Assembly (NCBI RefSeq): GCF_021458635.1 | Contig: NZ_JAIRDQ010000007.1 | Span: 1 to 64,000, forward strand | DNA length: 64,000 bases | Reading direction: 5' to 3' | From: Bradyrhizobium monzae | Lineage (GTDB): Bacteria > Pseudomonadota > Alphaproteobacteria > Rhizobiales > Xanthobacteraceae | Shown here: one piece after another, positions 1 to 8,967 of the stretch | Layout: every line of letters begins with the position of its first letter | How positions within the stretch are numbered: position 1 is the first letter of the stretch | Notes under the pieces: generated by a model | Databases searched by the model: none | Seen by the model: the letters and a program-made list of their open reading frames with translations, nothing else | Told to the model about the DNA's origin: nothing | Made by a program: the position numbers and the translations under genes

Positions 1-138
1 AATACATAAGCCAGCTCGGAATAGGAATTTCACGCCAGACAATAGAACGACGCTTCAAGGTCAGAACTGCAACGATGCAAGCCTCAACCTGAAAAGAAAG
101 AGGGACGATGCTAAGCACCTCGCTGATGCGCATACCTC

Positions 139-465
139 GTGAAGACGCCAGCAATGGGCGCGGATGGAAAATCCTGTATCGAGGATTTGTTCGAACCAGC
201 CGTGCTGAAGACAGTCGTTGATGGGAAGAGATTCAGTCTAGAGAAACAACTCGATACTTCGACCGAGTATGGAAAAATGATCTTTGCCGAACGCGTGGTT
301 CGCCAAGGTGCTGCGACGATCAATTTCGATGGCTTTCAGCCTCTGCTTCGACGCATCGAGGCGGCAATCGATCATTACGTTGCCGAGAAAGCAAAGCGCC
401 CCGCCGTCGCTACAACGACAACCAAGCCAGCCGCGAAACGGTTAGGCGCGGCCAAGACCAATTAG
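139..465 (+). CDS. C-terminal fragment, possibly of a reverse transcriptase-type protein
   Basis: A 108-residue frame opening at a GTG, with stop codons in frame just upstream. The core (residues about 13-80, with IEDLFEP, TEYGKMIFAE and INFDGFQPLL) looks like the C-terminal end of a larger protein; from memory it resembles the tail of retron/DRT-type reverse transcriptases, but no catalytic domain is present. The last 25 residues are a low-complexity Ala/Thr/Lys tail. I read it as a decayed 3' remnant or a detached small protein. The assignment is weak. Confidence 0.35.
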   Translation: MKTPAMGADGKSCIEDLFEPAVLKTVVDGKRFSLEKQLDTSTEYGKMIFAERVVRQGAATINFDGFQPLLRRIEAAIDHYVAEKAKRPAVATTTTKPAAKRLGAAKTN

Positions 466-478
466 CTCGCAACTGGCA

Positions 479-1333
479 TTAGGGCTGGCTCTTTGGGCGG
501 TGTCGCTTCTGATCCTGAGCATGCAAGTCGGCTCTAGTAGTAAAAAACGTATCGTCATCCCCCAAGGTCAGCAGATTAGTGTGGACGGGTAGAAGATTGA
601 TCATCTTTGCAAACTGCGAAGGCAGGAGGACGCGGGTTTTCAAATCTTCGAAAGGCGTGGCCTTCGACTTTCGCCGCAAGGAGCCATCGAGCTTGAAATC
701 AATATGCAAGAACGCAAACAGTCCGAACTTTTCTGCGGTGTAGATGTGGTAGGCGTCCAGGCTTTGCTTTTGACCGAATTGTGCAAGCAAGGTTTGATAA
801 ACGGGATCGTTACAGGACGCGATGCGGTCAAGTTGAGCTTGCTTAGGGTTGCTTAGATCGAGCTTAAAACCATCGATGCTTTCGAACCTGATGCCGGCAA
901 AAACATTGTGATCGGCATAGCCATATCCTTGAAACCGACCGATTGGTTGCCGGAATTGTTCTGCCTTAAGCTCGGCCGACGTACAGAGCTTTAGATAACC
1001 CTTGCGGGCCAAGTGGGCTATCCCAGCGAGGTACTGAACCTCGTTATAGAGTTGCGTATCGTTGCTGGGGGCATGAATAGGTATCTTGGCCAAATAGCCG
1101 GTTGGGACCTCGACCTTGCCGCCCCACATCACTGACCCTGTCGAAATCCAACCACCCTCATGTGTAATTCCGTGGGCCAAGACGGAGCTATCCACGAGGA
1201 TCCGGAGGGGAGACTTCTTCCGCAGAACGAGTTTCGTCGGGAGCACGGACATAGGCAAAAGGGCTTTTGCCAAACGCCGCTTGAATGACCGACTAAGCTT
1301 TTCACGAAGGTGTTTCATGCTGGAATCCGACAT
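479..1333 (-). CDS. Hypothetical protein, possible PIN-like N-terminal segment
   Basis: About 284 residues from the ATG at 1333, which has an AGGGACC-like ribosome site upstream. After a basic N-terminus comes a hydrophobic strand with an acidic residue (LRILVDSSVLAHG), which could be the first strand of a PIN-like nuclease fold, but I cannot place the remaining acidic residues of that family. The rest is mixed alpha/beta with no motif I know. It converges on the fragment ending at 465. No function is assigned. Confidence 0.5.
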   Translation of the reverse strand: MSDSSMKHLREKLSRSFKRRLAKALLPMSVLPTKLVLRKKSPLRILVDSSVLAHGITHEGGWISTGSVMWGGKVEVPTGYLAKIPIHAPSNDTQLYNEVQYLAGIAHLARKGYLKLCTSAELKAEQFRQPIGRFQGYGYADHNVFAGIRFESIDGFKLDLSNPKQAQLDRIASCNDPVYQTLLAQFGQKQSLDAYHIYTAEKFGLFAFLHIDFKLDGSLRRKSKATPFEDLKTRVLLPSQFAKMINLLPVHTNLLTLGDDDTFFTTRADLHAQDQKRHRPKSQP

Positions 1334-2052
1334 AAGCTTAGCCGGTCCCTGGGGATCAACGGTAGTCGCTAATCGCGGTCTAGCGGCAGTGTCCACTGCC
1401 GAGGAGGATCGAGCGCACCCCTAAGTGTCGCCGCCGTTGAAAATTGCTTTTCGAACATTATCGAGGCCCAACCATCGACCGTATTATGGTAGGGTCGAGC
1501 GTGACGTGGCCTTTTTCAGGCGAAGGAAGCGATAGTCCGGCTTTCTTCGCACATTTGGCGGAAGGCTGGCGGTGGCGCCAAGCATAAAGTTCGATATGCG
1601 TCCAATATGGCCCACCAACAAGAAGAAGAAGAAAAAGAAGAAGATGTATACGTCCACTATAAGAACGACTCGCTCGGGCTTTAAGAGCGACTCGATTCCG
1701 GGCTTTAAGAACGACTCGATTTTGTAAGTCGATGCCCGGTCATCGGAAATCAGCGGCCAAGTCGGCAGCCAAACATTAACGCCGCGAAGATTTCGCCGTA
1801 GGTAGCGTAAACGGTTTTGCGGTGATCGCAATCGATTTTGATCGTTCTCCGGCGCCAGCAGCCGCTGGGCTGCCAACAATGCCGGTGGTCCATCGCGATG
1901 CCGATGCTGGTGCTGAGGGTGATGATGACGGTGATGATGCCGCCACAATGATGGTCGGCATGCCGATGAGCAGCAGCATCATGCTGATCATCATCATGGT
2001 CCGCTGATGATCGGCGCTGGATATGCCGACCCTGGTCTTTTGAGCCTGACTA
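1334..2052. other. About 700 bases without a convincing gene; low-complexity and tandem repeats
   Basis: The stretch contains a purine-rich AAG/GAA run at about 1618-1645, a short tandem repeat at 1661-1724, and a GAT/ATG-rich run at about 1915-2000. Frames through it encode only His-, Asp- or Met-rich low-complexity strings on either strand, so I do not call a gene. It looks like decayed intergenic DNA. Confidence 0.5.
1661..1724. repeat. Short tandem repeat, about 2.7 units of 21-24 bases
   Basis: The phrase AAGAACGACTCG followed by (TTC)CGGGCTTT occurs in series: AAGAACGACTCGCT-CGGGCTT, TAAGAGCGACTCGATTCCGG and TTTAAGAACGACTCGATTTT. Units differ by a few substitutions and one short gap. 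No gene crosses it convincingly. Confidence 0.6.
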
Positions 2053-3096
2053 TTACGCCCGGGCCGCGGTGTCTTTCCTAACGAAAAGCGGCTCCGCGCT
2101 GTCTACCACTTCTTTCGGAAGCATCCTTAGCTGTTCTGCGTCGAACGCCAGGTGAGTGAGATAGTTCGCGACCAGAGCCCCGACAGCTTCCGCCTGCGCT
2201 GCATCGCGTTGTCGCTTAAGCGGCTCCCTGTCCGCACGCCGGGATAGCCAAAGCTTATGTGCGGCCCAGACCCGCGGGTCTGGAGCGACGATGCGGACAG
2301 GTTCGCCCTTCTCGTCGATCGCGGTTGCCTCGAAAGCTGGCGAATTCTGCAGCCAATCGAGCGCTTCGATTTGAACGGCAGTCAGGTCTTCGGGGTCGGA
2401 GCCAATTTTATCCGGCGCCTTCCTCCAGGGAGGGCTCTGCATAGGCTTGATCAGATCGACGAGATAGCCGTCCCGGTTTACGGCGCGGAACGTCTGCTTC
2501 GTGCGCTCAAAGCTGGTATCGACACGTTGGAGTATCTTTAGCAGCGAAGACTCGGAAACGTCCTCGTCCGCCACAAACATAAGGCCGCCGCGCGCGTCGA
2601 ACAGAAGATCGATGTCTTCCGTCGTGGTCAAGCCAGGATCGATTCTGACGCCGGAGGAAGCCTCATAGGCATAGATCGCGTTCGTTCCGAGAATCCGAAT
2701 GCCGGAACCTAACATCCCGAAGCCGTCGAGAGCGCGCATGATGCGGGCACCGATCAGAGGCACGCGACCCAAGCCGAGGGCGCGATTGACCGCGGCTTGA
2801 CGGTCCATGGTCTCGCGCAAGTTCTTCAGTCGGTTTTCCGCCGCTGCTCGCTTAGCCTCGAAGTCGGCCTTCATCTTTTCGGTGTCGGCGGAACGCGGGC
2901 CCAGCGAGCTTTGCTTTCGGAGGCCCGCTTTATCGTAGTAGCTCCGGATGAGGTATTCGTGGCCTTTTGACGCTACCCAGGTCAGGGAACCGCGATGAGC
3001 GTCATATGCCTCCTTGGCGTCTCGCAAGGCTTGGAAGCGCTGCTGGCTATTGACCACCTCGCGGCGCTGATCATTGTTAAGCTCTTGAAAATCCAT
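2053..3096 (-). CDS. GSU2403-family nucleotidyltransferase-fold protein
   Basis: A 347-residue protein. The N-terminal 110 residues are helical and charged, probably coiled coil. The middle carries a minimal nucleotidyltransferase core: a GSGIRILGTNAIYAY loop and TTEDIDLLFD supplying the paired metal-binding aspartates. The C-terminal third is helical. This matches the NTP_transf_8/GSU2403 family, which is related to AbiEii-type toxins; the cellular substrate is not established. It stands alone, with no antitoxin-like partner. Its promoter carries four regularly spaced 11-base sites, described separately, that reach the start codon, so tight repression is likely. Confidence 0.8.
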   Translation of the reverse strand: MDFQELNNDQRREVVNSQQRFQALRDAKEAYDAHRGSLTWVASKGHEYLIRSYYDKAGLRKQSSLGPRSADTEKMKADFEAKRAAAENRLKNLRETMDRQAAVNRALGLGRVPLIGARIMRALDGFGMLGSGIRILGTNAIYAYEASSGVRIDPGLTTTEDIDLLFDARGGLMFVADEDVSESSLLKILQRVDTSFERTKQTFRAVNRDGYLVDLIKPMQSPPWRKAPDKIGSDPEDLTAVQIEALDWLQNSPAFEATAIDEKGEPVRIVAPDPRVWAAHKLWLSRRADREPLKRQRDAAQAEAVGALVANYLTHLAFDAEQLRMLPKEVVDSAEPLFVRKDTAARA

Positions 3097-3206
3097 GGTT
3101 TCAACACCTCGATCAGTTTTAGGGTCGTTCTGTTAAAACCATATTTATCATTCTAAATCAAAGGCTTCAACAGTTCCACCTCGTATGAGGCAAAACTGTT
3201 GAAACC
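3097..3206 (-). promoter_or_regulatory. Four phased 11-bp operator-like sites upstream of the nucleotidyltransferase
   Basis: GGTTTCAACAG-type sites begin at 3097 (+, GGTTTCAACAC), 3130 (-, reads CTGTTAAAACC on +), 3163 (+, GGCTTCAACAG) and 3196 (-, reads CTGTTGAAACC on +). Each start is exactly 33 bases from the next and orientation alternates, giving two 44-base inverted repeats each with a 22-base spacer. Site 3097-3107 abuts the start codon at 3094-3096. Arrangement and position suggest cooperative binding by a repressor. Confidence 0.8.
3142..3170 (-). promoter_or_regulatory. Sigma-70-like promoter for the nucleotidyltransferase
   Basis: On the minus strand, TTGAAG (3170-3165), a 17-base spacer and TAAATA (3147-3142) form a good promoter. 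The -35 box overlaps the operator site at 3163-3173, and the predicted transcript start (about 3135) falls inside the site at 3130-3140. A protein bound at these sites would block the promoter. Confidence 0.6.
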
Positions 3207-3235
3207 AGGAACTTTCCCAATTCGCATCCGCCTTG

Positions 3236-3469
3236 CTACCCGAACCACCGGTCCAGCTCCACGTAGTGGAGCCGAACACCGTCGACATCGATAAACTTAC
3301 CCCGAGGCGGATTCTCGCGTTCCGTCTTCCGCGCCAGTTGCCGGTTCACCAGCGCCGTCGCCGCCAGCAAGGCGGCTCCCCCGGCAACCGCCGCGATGGC
3401 GGGCCGATGCCGGAGCACGGACGTGAAATCGAGCAAAAGCGATGACGAACGCGGGCGCGAGAGAGTCAT
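3236..3469 (-). pseudogene. Truncated N-terminus of an alpha/beta hydrolase
   Basis: Seventy-seven residues from the ATG at 3469. A basic N-terminus and one hydrophobic anchor (AIAAVAGGAALLAATALV) are followed by GKFIDVDGVRLHYVE, the usual opening of a membrane-anchored alpha/beta hydrolase. The frame then ends within a few residues (LDRWFG, stop). The nucleophile elbow, acid and histidine are all missing and I see no continuation nearby, so this is a deletion remnant. Confidence 0.65.
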
Positions 3470-3568
3470 GTGTCGTGCCTCGGGATGGTCCTCACGATGA
3501 CCTGGCCAGCGCGGCATGGAGCGGATCGAACCCCCATCGCTCCGCTACGTTCCTGCCGCGCTTGCCCT

Positions 3569-5941
3569 CTAGGCCGACTTTTTCACCTTCAAGGCGCTCT
3601 CTAATCCTTGTCGCAGGGAGTCCGGGGTATACGGCTTCACGACAAGCACTGCGCCCAATAGTGCCGCCTCAGATCGGACGCCGCTGTCTCCGGTCGCCAG
3701 AACAAGACAAAGATCCGGCCGCTGTGCGCGCGCGTCCTTTGCCAGTTGCAGGCCAGACACGCCGGGAAGGCCGACGTCCGTGAGAAGGATCGTCACCGCA
3801 ACTTCGTCCAGAACCTTCAAAGCCTCATGCGCCGTGCCGGCTTCTCGAACATGGCACCCGAGGTCGCTCAGCATCTCTGTTGTCGTCAAGCGGATCAGTT
3901 CGTCGTCTTCGACGAGCAGCACGGTCGCCCCTTTCACCGCGTCTTCGTCGGCTGGCGGAGGTGATTTTGGAGCCGCGACGCGCCGTTGAGCGTGATTGGC
4001 CAGCACATGCCTGACCTTTCGGGCAAGCGCCTCCCGCGTGTAAGGCTTTGCCAAAAGTTCTACTCCTGGATCGAGCCGGCCACCGTGCACGATGGCGTTC
4101 TGCGTGTAACCGGACGTGAAGAGGACAGCAACGTTGGGAAGCCGTTCCTTGGCTTTGCGCGCCAACTCCGGGCTGCGCAGCGTGCCTGGCATCATCACGT
4201 CGGTGAAGATCAAATCGATCGGTATACCGCTATCGACGATCGCGAGCGCGGCAACCGCATCTCTCGCCTTGACGACGCGGTAACCAAGCTCGGTAAGCAT
4301 GGAGACCGCGACCTCACGTACTTCGTCATCATCCTCGACGACAAGCACGGTTTCTTCGCCGCCTTTGATTTCGCCGGAGGTGGCGCTAACGAGCTTGTCC
4401 TCAATCGCCATCTCTCGCGGAAGGTAAAGCTTCACTGTCGTTCCAGCGCCGACCTCGCTGTATATTTTGACGTGGCCGCCCGATTGTTTGAGAAAACCGT
4501 AGACCATGGCGAGCCCCAAGCCTGTCCCCTTGTCCTCCGCTTTGGTGGTAAAGAAGGGCTCATAGACCCGCTCCAGAATGTCTGGCGGGATGCCGGCGCC
4601 CGTGTCGGTAACCGCGATCATCACATACTGTCCGGCAGCCAGATCGTCGTACTGGCGCACGTATTCGTCGTCGAGAAACGCGTTGCTCGTTTCGATCGTC
4701 AACCGACCCTCGCCATCCATCGCATCTCGCGCATTGATCGCCAGGTTCAGAATCGCATTTTCGAGCTGATCCGGATCGACTAGGCTGTTCCACAGCCCGC
4801 CGCCGACCACCGTTTCCACTTCGATCTCTCCTCCCAGCGCACGACGCAGCAGATCGTCCATGCCTTTGATCATACGGCCGACGTTGACCACGCGCGGCTC
4901 CAGCGGCTGCCGTCTCGCGAAGGCAAGCAATTGAGACGCAAGTTTTGAACCGCGGGTGACACCAGCCAATGCGCTTTGCACCCGCGTCTCGGCTCGCGCA
5001 TTGCCCGCGATGTCTTTGCTAAGCAGCTGCAGATTCCCGCTGATGACCTGCAGCAAGTTATTAAAATCGTGGGCGATGCCGCCGGTGAGTTGCCCAATGG
5101 CCTCGAGCTTCTGAGAGCGGAGCATCGTCGCTTGCGCTGCGCGGAGGGCAACTTCGGCCTCACGCCGCTCAGTAATATCCCGCGTTACCTTGGCGAATCC
5201 GACCAGCTTGCCGTTGTCGTCCCGGATCGCGTCGATGACGACATGCGCCCAGAATGGTGTGCCATCCTTTCGAACCCTTTGACCTTCGTGCTCCCACCGA
5301 CCTTTCCGTGCCGCGGTCTCCAGGCCAGTTCGTGGAAGACCCGCGGCGCGATCCGCTTCCGTATAGAAATTGGAAAAATGGCGACCGATGATCTCTTCCG
5401 GGGTGTACCCCTTGATGTGCTGCGCGCCGGCGTTCCAGCTGGCGACGTTGCCGTCAACATCTAACATGTAGATGGCATAATCGGTCACGCTCTGCACCAG
5501 CAGGCGAAACTGCTCTTCGCTCTCGCGTAATTTTGCCTCGGCCGCTCTTCGTTCGGTCAGATCGCGTGTGATCTTGGCGAACCCGACGAGCTCCCCTTCG
5601 GGTGAGCGGATCGCGTCGATGACGACGTGAGCCCAGAACTGCGTGCCGTCCTTGCGCACGCGCCATCCCTCGCGATCGAAACGGCCGGTGCGCTCGGCCT
5701 CTTCCAGAGCCAACGCTGGGATTTTTTGCTCCCGCTCGGCGTCCGTGTAGAAGGTCGAAAAATGCCGGCCGATGATCTCTTCCGCTTCATAGCCTTTGAA
5801 ACGCCTGGCACCCGGATTCCAGCTGGTTACGTGGCCCTCGCGATCGAGCATATAGATCGCATAGTCGGTGATCGCCTCGACAAGGAGGCGGTATCGCCCC
5901 TCGCCAGACTGCGAGGCTTCGAACCGATCAGAGGTTTTCAT
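3569..5941 (-). CDS. Soluble PAS-PAS hybrid histidine kinase with two receiver domains
   Basis: A 790-residue sensor kinase. Two near-identical PAS/PAC modules (about residues 16-130 and 145-260, both with ITDYAIYML/VTDYAIYML and FWAHVVIDAIR) precede a dimerisation box with the phospho-accepting histidine in IAHDFNNLL. The ATPase follows (N box LAINARDAM, DTGAGIP, GTGLGLAMV). Two receiver domains follow (about 535-650 with VVEDDDE and TDVMMPG; about 670-785 with VEDDELI and TDVGLPG). There is no membrane segment or signal peptide, so it senses in the cytoplasm. The PAS pair probably arose by duplication. The partner regulator is not adjacent, and the ligand is unknown. Confidence 0.95.
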   Translation of the reverse strand: MKTSDRFEASQSGEGRYRLLVEAITDYAIYMLDREGHVTSWNPGARRFKGYEAEEIIGRHFSTFYTDAEREQKIPALALEEAERTGRFDREGWRVRKDGTQFWAHVVIDAIRSPEGELVGFAKITRDLTERRAAEAKLRESEEQFRLLVQSVTDYAIYMLDVDGNVASWNAGAQHIKGYTPEEIIGRHFSNFYTEADRAAGLPRTGLETAARKGRWEHEGQRVRKDGTPFWAHVVIDAIRDDNGKLVGFAKVTRDITERREAEVALRAAQATMLRSQKLEAIGQLTGGIAHDFNNLLQVISGNLQLLSKDIAGNARAETRVQSALAGVTRGSKLASQLLAFARRQPLEPRVVNVGRMIKGMDDLLRRALGGEIEVETVVGGGLWNSLVDPDQLENAILNLAINARDAMDGEGRLTIETSNAFLDDEYVRQYDDLAAGQYVMIAVTDTGAGIPPDILERVYEPFFTTKAEDKGTGLGLAMVYGFLKQSGGHVKIYSEVGAGTTVKLYLPREMAIEDKLVSATSGEIKGGEETVLVVEDDDEVREVAVSMLTELGYRVVKARDAVAALAIVDSGIPIDLIFTDVMMPGTLRSPELARKAKERLPNVAVLFTSGYTQNAIVHGGRLDPGVELLAKPYTREALARKVRHVLANHAQRRVAAPKSPPPADEDAVKGATVLLVEDDELIRLTTTEMLSDLGCHVREAGTAHEALKVLDEVAVTILLTDVGLPGVSGLQLAKDARAQRPDLCLVLATGDSGVRSEAALLGAVLVVKPYTPDSLRQGLESALKVKKSA

Positions 5942-6180
5942 GCGAATCCTATCCCGGTCCCAGCCGGGAGCGGGACCGTCTACGGTAAAACAGTACTTTG
6001 TTGATCAGGTTCCATATGACGCGGCTTGCCGATCCCCGATCCGAGCCCCGGCGGGGCCTCTATCTCCGGCCCGATACCGGGCTTACCTGACCCGGGTCGA
6101 TCCTATTTTGAGAGCCAGGTCACACCTCCCGATGCGATAGTCCGCTAAGTTCAGTGTCGTCCCTGTGAATGAGATCGGAC

Positions 6181-6336
6181 ATGGAATGGGCGGCTAAGGC
6201 GCTGGCGTGGGCGACCGGTGCGGACGTGGACGTGGAAGAAATCAAGGCCGTCGCGATCTTCTGCGGCGCCGGACTGCTGCTGTCCCTGGGGGTGGCCATG
6301 GTCTTCGGCCCGAACGTCTGGGCCGCTCTCCTCTGA
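6181..6336 (+). CDS. Small single-pass membrane protein
   Basis: Fifty-one residues from ATG 6181, preceded by a GAG-containing ribosome site. An acidic segment (ATGADVDVEEIK) leads into one membrane helix (VAIFCGAGLLLSLGVAMVF). Tiny proteins of this pattern recur in Bradyrhizobium; no function is known to me. Its end touches the start of the RNA ligase pseudogene on the same strand, so the two were probably co-transcribed. Confidence 0.6.
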   Translation: MEWAAKALAWATGADVDVEEIKAVAIFCGAGLLLSLGVAMVFGPNVWAALL

Positions 6337-6338
6337 GC

Positions 6339-6812
6339 GAGATCTTCATCCTGACCGCCGAGCTGGATGCCGCGACCTTCGCTTAGCTGGACGGGCTCCG
6401 TCGCGACCACTTTCCACGGGAGCGCAATCTTCTACCGGCCCACCTCACGCTATTCCACCGCCTGTCGTCGGCGCAGACGGCCCGTCTGAGCGATTTGGCC
6501 GTCCCGGGTGATCCCGTGCCCATCCATAGCCTCCTCCTGCTCGGGTTCGGGGTCGCCGTCCGGATCGGGTCTACCAGGTTCGAGCAACTGCAGGTGGCAG
6601 CGCGGGACGTCATGCGCGGCGAATTCTCCCGCCAGGACAGCCAGACATGGCGGCCTCACTTCACGATCCAGAACAAGGTCACGCCGGACGCCGCGCAGCG
6701 GCTCCATGGTGACCACCGCGCTCGGACACAGGCCAGCCGGAGTATACTAATCCGCCTCTGCGGTGCGGAAGACGATAATAAAAGACCCCAACTCGGGGTT
6801 TGGTGGAGTTGA
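6339..6812 (+). pseudogene. Broken 2'-5' RNA ligase-superfamily gene
   Basis: Translation in one frame gives IFILTAELDAATFA, a TAG stop at 6384-6386, then LDGLRRDHFP, NLLPAHLTLFHRL, LLLLGFGVAVRI and WRPHFTIQNKVTPDAA. The two H-x-T motifs (HLT and HFT) are the catalytic signature of the 2H phosphoesterase/RNA ligase fold. The TAG lies where a Trp codon would be expected, no start codon precedes the reading frame, and recognisable homology stops near 6720. The gene is dead or requires read-through. Confidence 0.7.
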
Positions 6813-7163
6813 GGCCAAGTTACTGGACCAGCTAGGCTTACCCTGACTCAGTACGTCAGCATGCACTAAGACAGCCTTGTGCGCGATACAGCGAGCGGCG
6901 TACCTCGAAACGGCAGGATGTTCTCTGTCCTTACCCGGCTGAAACTTGCTCGTCGGAGCGTATGGCGCGTCGTCGGGTCGCGTTTATTGACCCGCTGCAA
7001 TTGCGATGACCATCGGTCTGACCTGTCACCTCGCCCCGCGCCTGCGCCGCATCGTATTCATCCACGAGCCGGCGTTTTGCCTCGATATCAAGCGCGTCGG
7101 CCTGCGCGCTAACGTCCTCGCCGTTTGCCGCGCGTCATCTGATCGCTGGACCATCGGGTGAAG
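6813..7163. other. Intergenic stretch, no gene recognised
   Basis: A weak hairpin (ACCCC 6785-6789 with GGGGT 6795-6799, followed by TTT) ends the pseudogene to the left. The 77-residue plus-strand frame through 6879-7112 is Arg-rich with no motif or ribosome site, and I take it as chance. Confidence 0.4.
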
Positions 7164-7427
7164 CTAGAAGAGGAACGCCACCCCGGCGAAAGTATTGCGA
7201 CGCCACACCAAGCGGCAAGCGAAGCTCGTTCGAAATTCGTCGAAGGATAGGTCGAAGTCAGTCGACGGGATCGGCGCATCTTCTAGCAGTATTCCGGCGC
7301 CGAAAACTGAAAGGTCTCTCATTGCGCAGGGCGTGACTGTTGCACCGCCTGAGAGCGAAAGCATGACTATCTGGTCGACCGTCTTGCGTGTGACGCGTCG
7401 CCGCTCAACACTCGCCCATTCAGACAC
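7164..7427 (-). CDS. PilZ-domain protein
   Basis: Eighty-seven residues from a GTG at 7427, chosen because GGAGG sits six bases upstream; the longer frame to 7571 lacks such a site. An arginine cluster (ERRRVTRK) and the following strand pattern (CAMRDLSVFGAGI, FRTSFACRLVWRRN, FAGVAFLF) fit a compact PilZ domain, the cyclic di-GMP receptor fold. The canonical D/N-x-S-x-x-G element appears as DLSVFGAG. It probably binds cyclic di-GMP in the cytoplasm, though affinity is uncertain. Confidence 0.7.
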   Translation of the reverse strand: MSEWASVERRRVTRKTVDQIVMLSLSGGATVTPCAMRDLSVFGAGILLEDAPIPSTDFDLSFDEFRTSFACRLVWRRNTFAGVAFLF

Positions 7428-7614
7428 CTTCGGCCTCCGAGGTTGCCAGCATGACAGGGCGGGGCCGCCGACCGAGAGGGCGGCGACCCCTCGCCGCGAA
7501 GGCGCCGGTACGCGAAACAAAGACGACTTCGCGACTGCATCCAGCTTCGGCTCCACAGTCCGCGAGCGCAATGAATTATGATCGTTAGCGTTACTTGGTT
7601 TGCTTAGAGACAGC

Positions 7615-7953
7615 TCACTTGGCTGCCGGCTTGCGCGAGGTGATCGCTTCGACCTTCTTCAGCGTCTCAAGAAACTGAGATCGTAGACGTTGTTCGTGCT
7701 CAGCATCGTGCGGCTCTGAGAGGAACGCAATCTTGACGAGGAAGTGGTTCAATAGCGACGCGATCCGAAGATCGTCCGAGCATTGAGAACGCAAGGTCGT
7801 GAGTTGCCGACGCATCTCAATGAGATCGACAGTTTCGCGGTCTGATTGGCTCTTCAAATTGAACTCGCGCGAGAAGCCTACAATTAAACGAAGCCGCCGC
7901 GTCGAATATGATGGCGCAGCGGCTTCGCCACTGGGGACCCGGACTAAGGGCAA
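7615..7953 (-). CDS. Hypothetical helical protein
   Basis: A 112-residue frame. The region from about residue 40 on (DLIEMRRQLTTLR, LLNHFLVKIAFL, LRSQFLETLKKVEAI) is predicted helical with heptad-like hydrophobics. No conserved motif is visible. Translation could instead start at the internal ATG near residue 47. Function unknown. Confidence 0.4.
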   Translation of the reverse strand: MPLVRVPSGEAAAPSYSTRRLRLIVGFSREFNLKSQSDRETVDLIEMRRQLTTLRSQCSDDLRIASLLNHFLVKIAFLSEPHDAEHEQRLRSQFLETLKKVEAITSRKPAAK

Positions 7954-8034
7954 TGTCCGGTGGCGAGGAGCCTATCGCGCGCCGGTTCCGATGCAATCGA
8001 AGACGCTGGTTAAGCTTGATGTCTCCGCGAAAGG

Positions 8035-8525
8035 TTAAATGCGGAACAGGCGCGTTGCCTTAAATCGAGCCGACGCGATCAAGATCAGAGCCAAACACCT
8101 TTGGCATGGATCGGCAGCGAAGACATGGCTCCGGATTGCGTCGACCAGCGGCATCAGGGTTGCCGCTGCTGCGCCCACCCAGTCTGCGAGCGTCGACACA
8201 TCGAGGTCGATGCCTTCGCGCGGATAGACGTCGCTCTGACGATTGAGCGGCAGGTGCAGGCCGTACTTGGCGAACAAGACATGGGGAAGGAGAACGTCCA
8301 CGCGCGATCGGGTGCGAGGGGTTGGGTGATCGCTTCGCAGGCCCGGCAGACGAACTTCTCGCGCACGTGCTGGATCACCTTCCACTGGCGCGGAATGAGC
8401 TCCAGCATCTCGGTCACGTCCTCGCCGATCTTGCGCAATCGGTTGTCGCCGCAGCATGGGCAGATCGCAGGCACCGGATAGGGGATGTGGAGAACCGTCG
8501 GTTTAGATCGGTTTGAATTCGGCAT
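8035..8525 (-). pseudogene. IS66-family transposase (TnpC) remnant, frameshifted
   Basis: One frame from 8525 carries the IS66 zinc-ribbon region (CPCCGDNRLRKIGED, VREKFVCRACEAIT). A second frame then continues with LFAKYGLHLPLNRQSDVY and STLADWVGAAAATLMPL, also typical of IS66 transposases. A frameshift joins them, and both the N-terminal part and the catalytic C-terminal part are missing. No terminal inverted repeats were found. Confidence 0.8.
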
Positions 8526-8531
8526 CAGCTA

Positions 8532-8684
8532 TCAACGCGGCAGTTCGGCGATGGCTTGACGAAGCGTGATTTCGATGCACCGAGCGCAAATCAATTCGCC
8601 ATGACCGGACGGTGGCGCAAGAACGACTAGCACTTCTGGCGCAAACTCTTCTCTGCAGTGGTCGCAGCGGATGTGTTCGGACAT
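8532..8684 (-). CDS. Small zinc-ribbon protein
   Basis: Fifty residues from ATG 8684 to TGA 8532. Two C-x-x-C pairs (RCDHCRE near the start and LICARCIE about 30 residues later) suggest one zinc-binding ribbon, followed by a short helix (TLRQAIAELPR). Small proteins like this are frequent in Bradyrhizobium; no function is known. It lies just upstream of the IS66 remnant on the same strand. Confidence 0.5.
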   Translation of the reverse strand: MSEHIRCDHCREEFAPEVLVVLAPPSGHGELICARCIEITLRQAIAELPR

Positions 8685-8967
8685 GCGGCTCTTTGCTCAC
8701 GCGCGTGCGGCGGAATTCGGTAACCAACACGCGTGCAAATAAGAGGCCCGGCGCTGGTTTTGTTGGAGAAACGGCGTGCCCTATATCATTCGCCAGTCTA
8801 CCGCGTGTTCTGTTCACTAGTGAACAAATCGCGCAGACGCCTGTTAGCTCAGTATTCCCCGGTACGGCCCCACCACCTAAAGGGTAGTCCCGGTTCGCGT
8901 TCGGGCGCCCCTAAGTTGAATTGACGCCCGTAGGTTTCCTAGTTGAAACTGCAGAGAGGGGACTACG

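Noticed and set aside
1484..1948. Minus-strand frame starting with a His-rich run, possible metal-binding protein
   Set aside because: It runs through low-complexity tracts, has no ribosome site, and includes a long Phe run made by the AAG tract.
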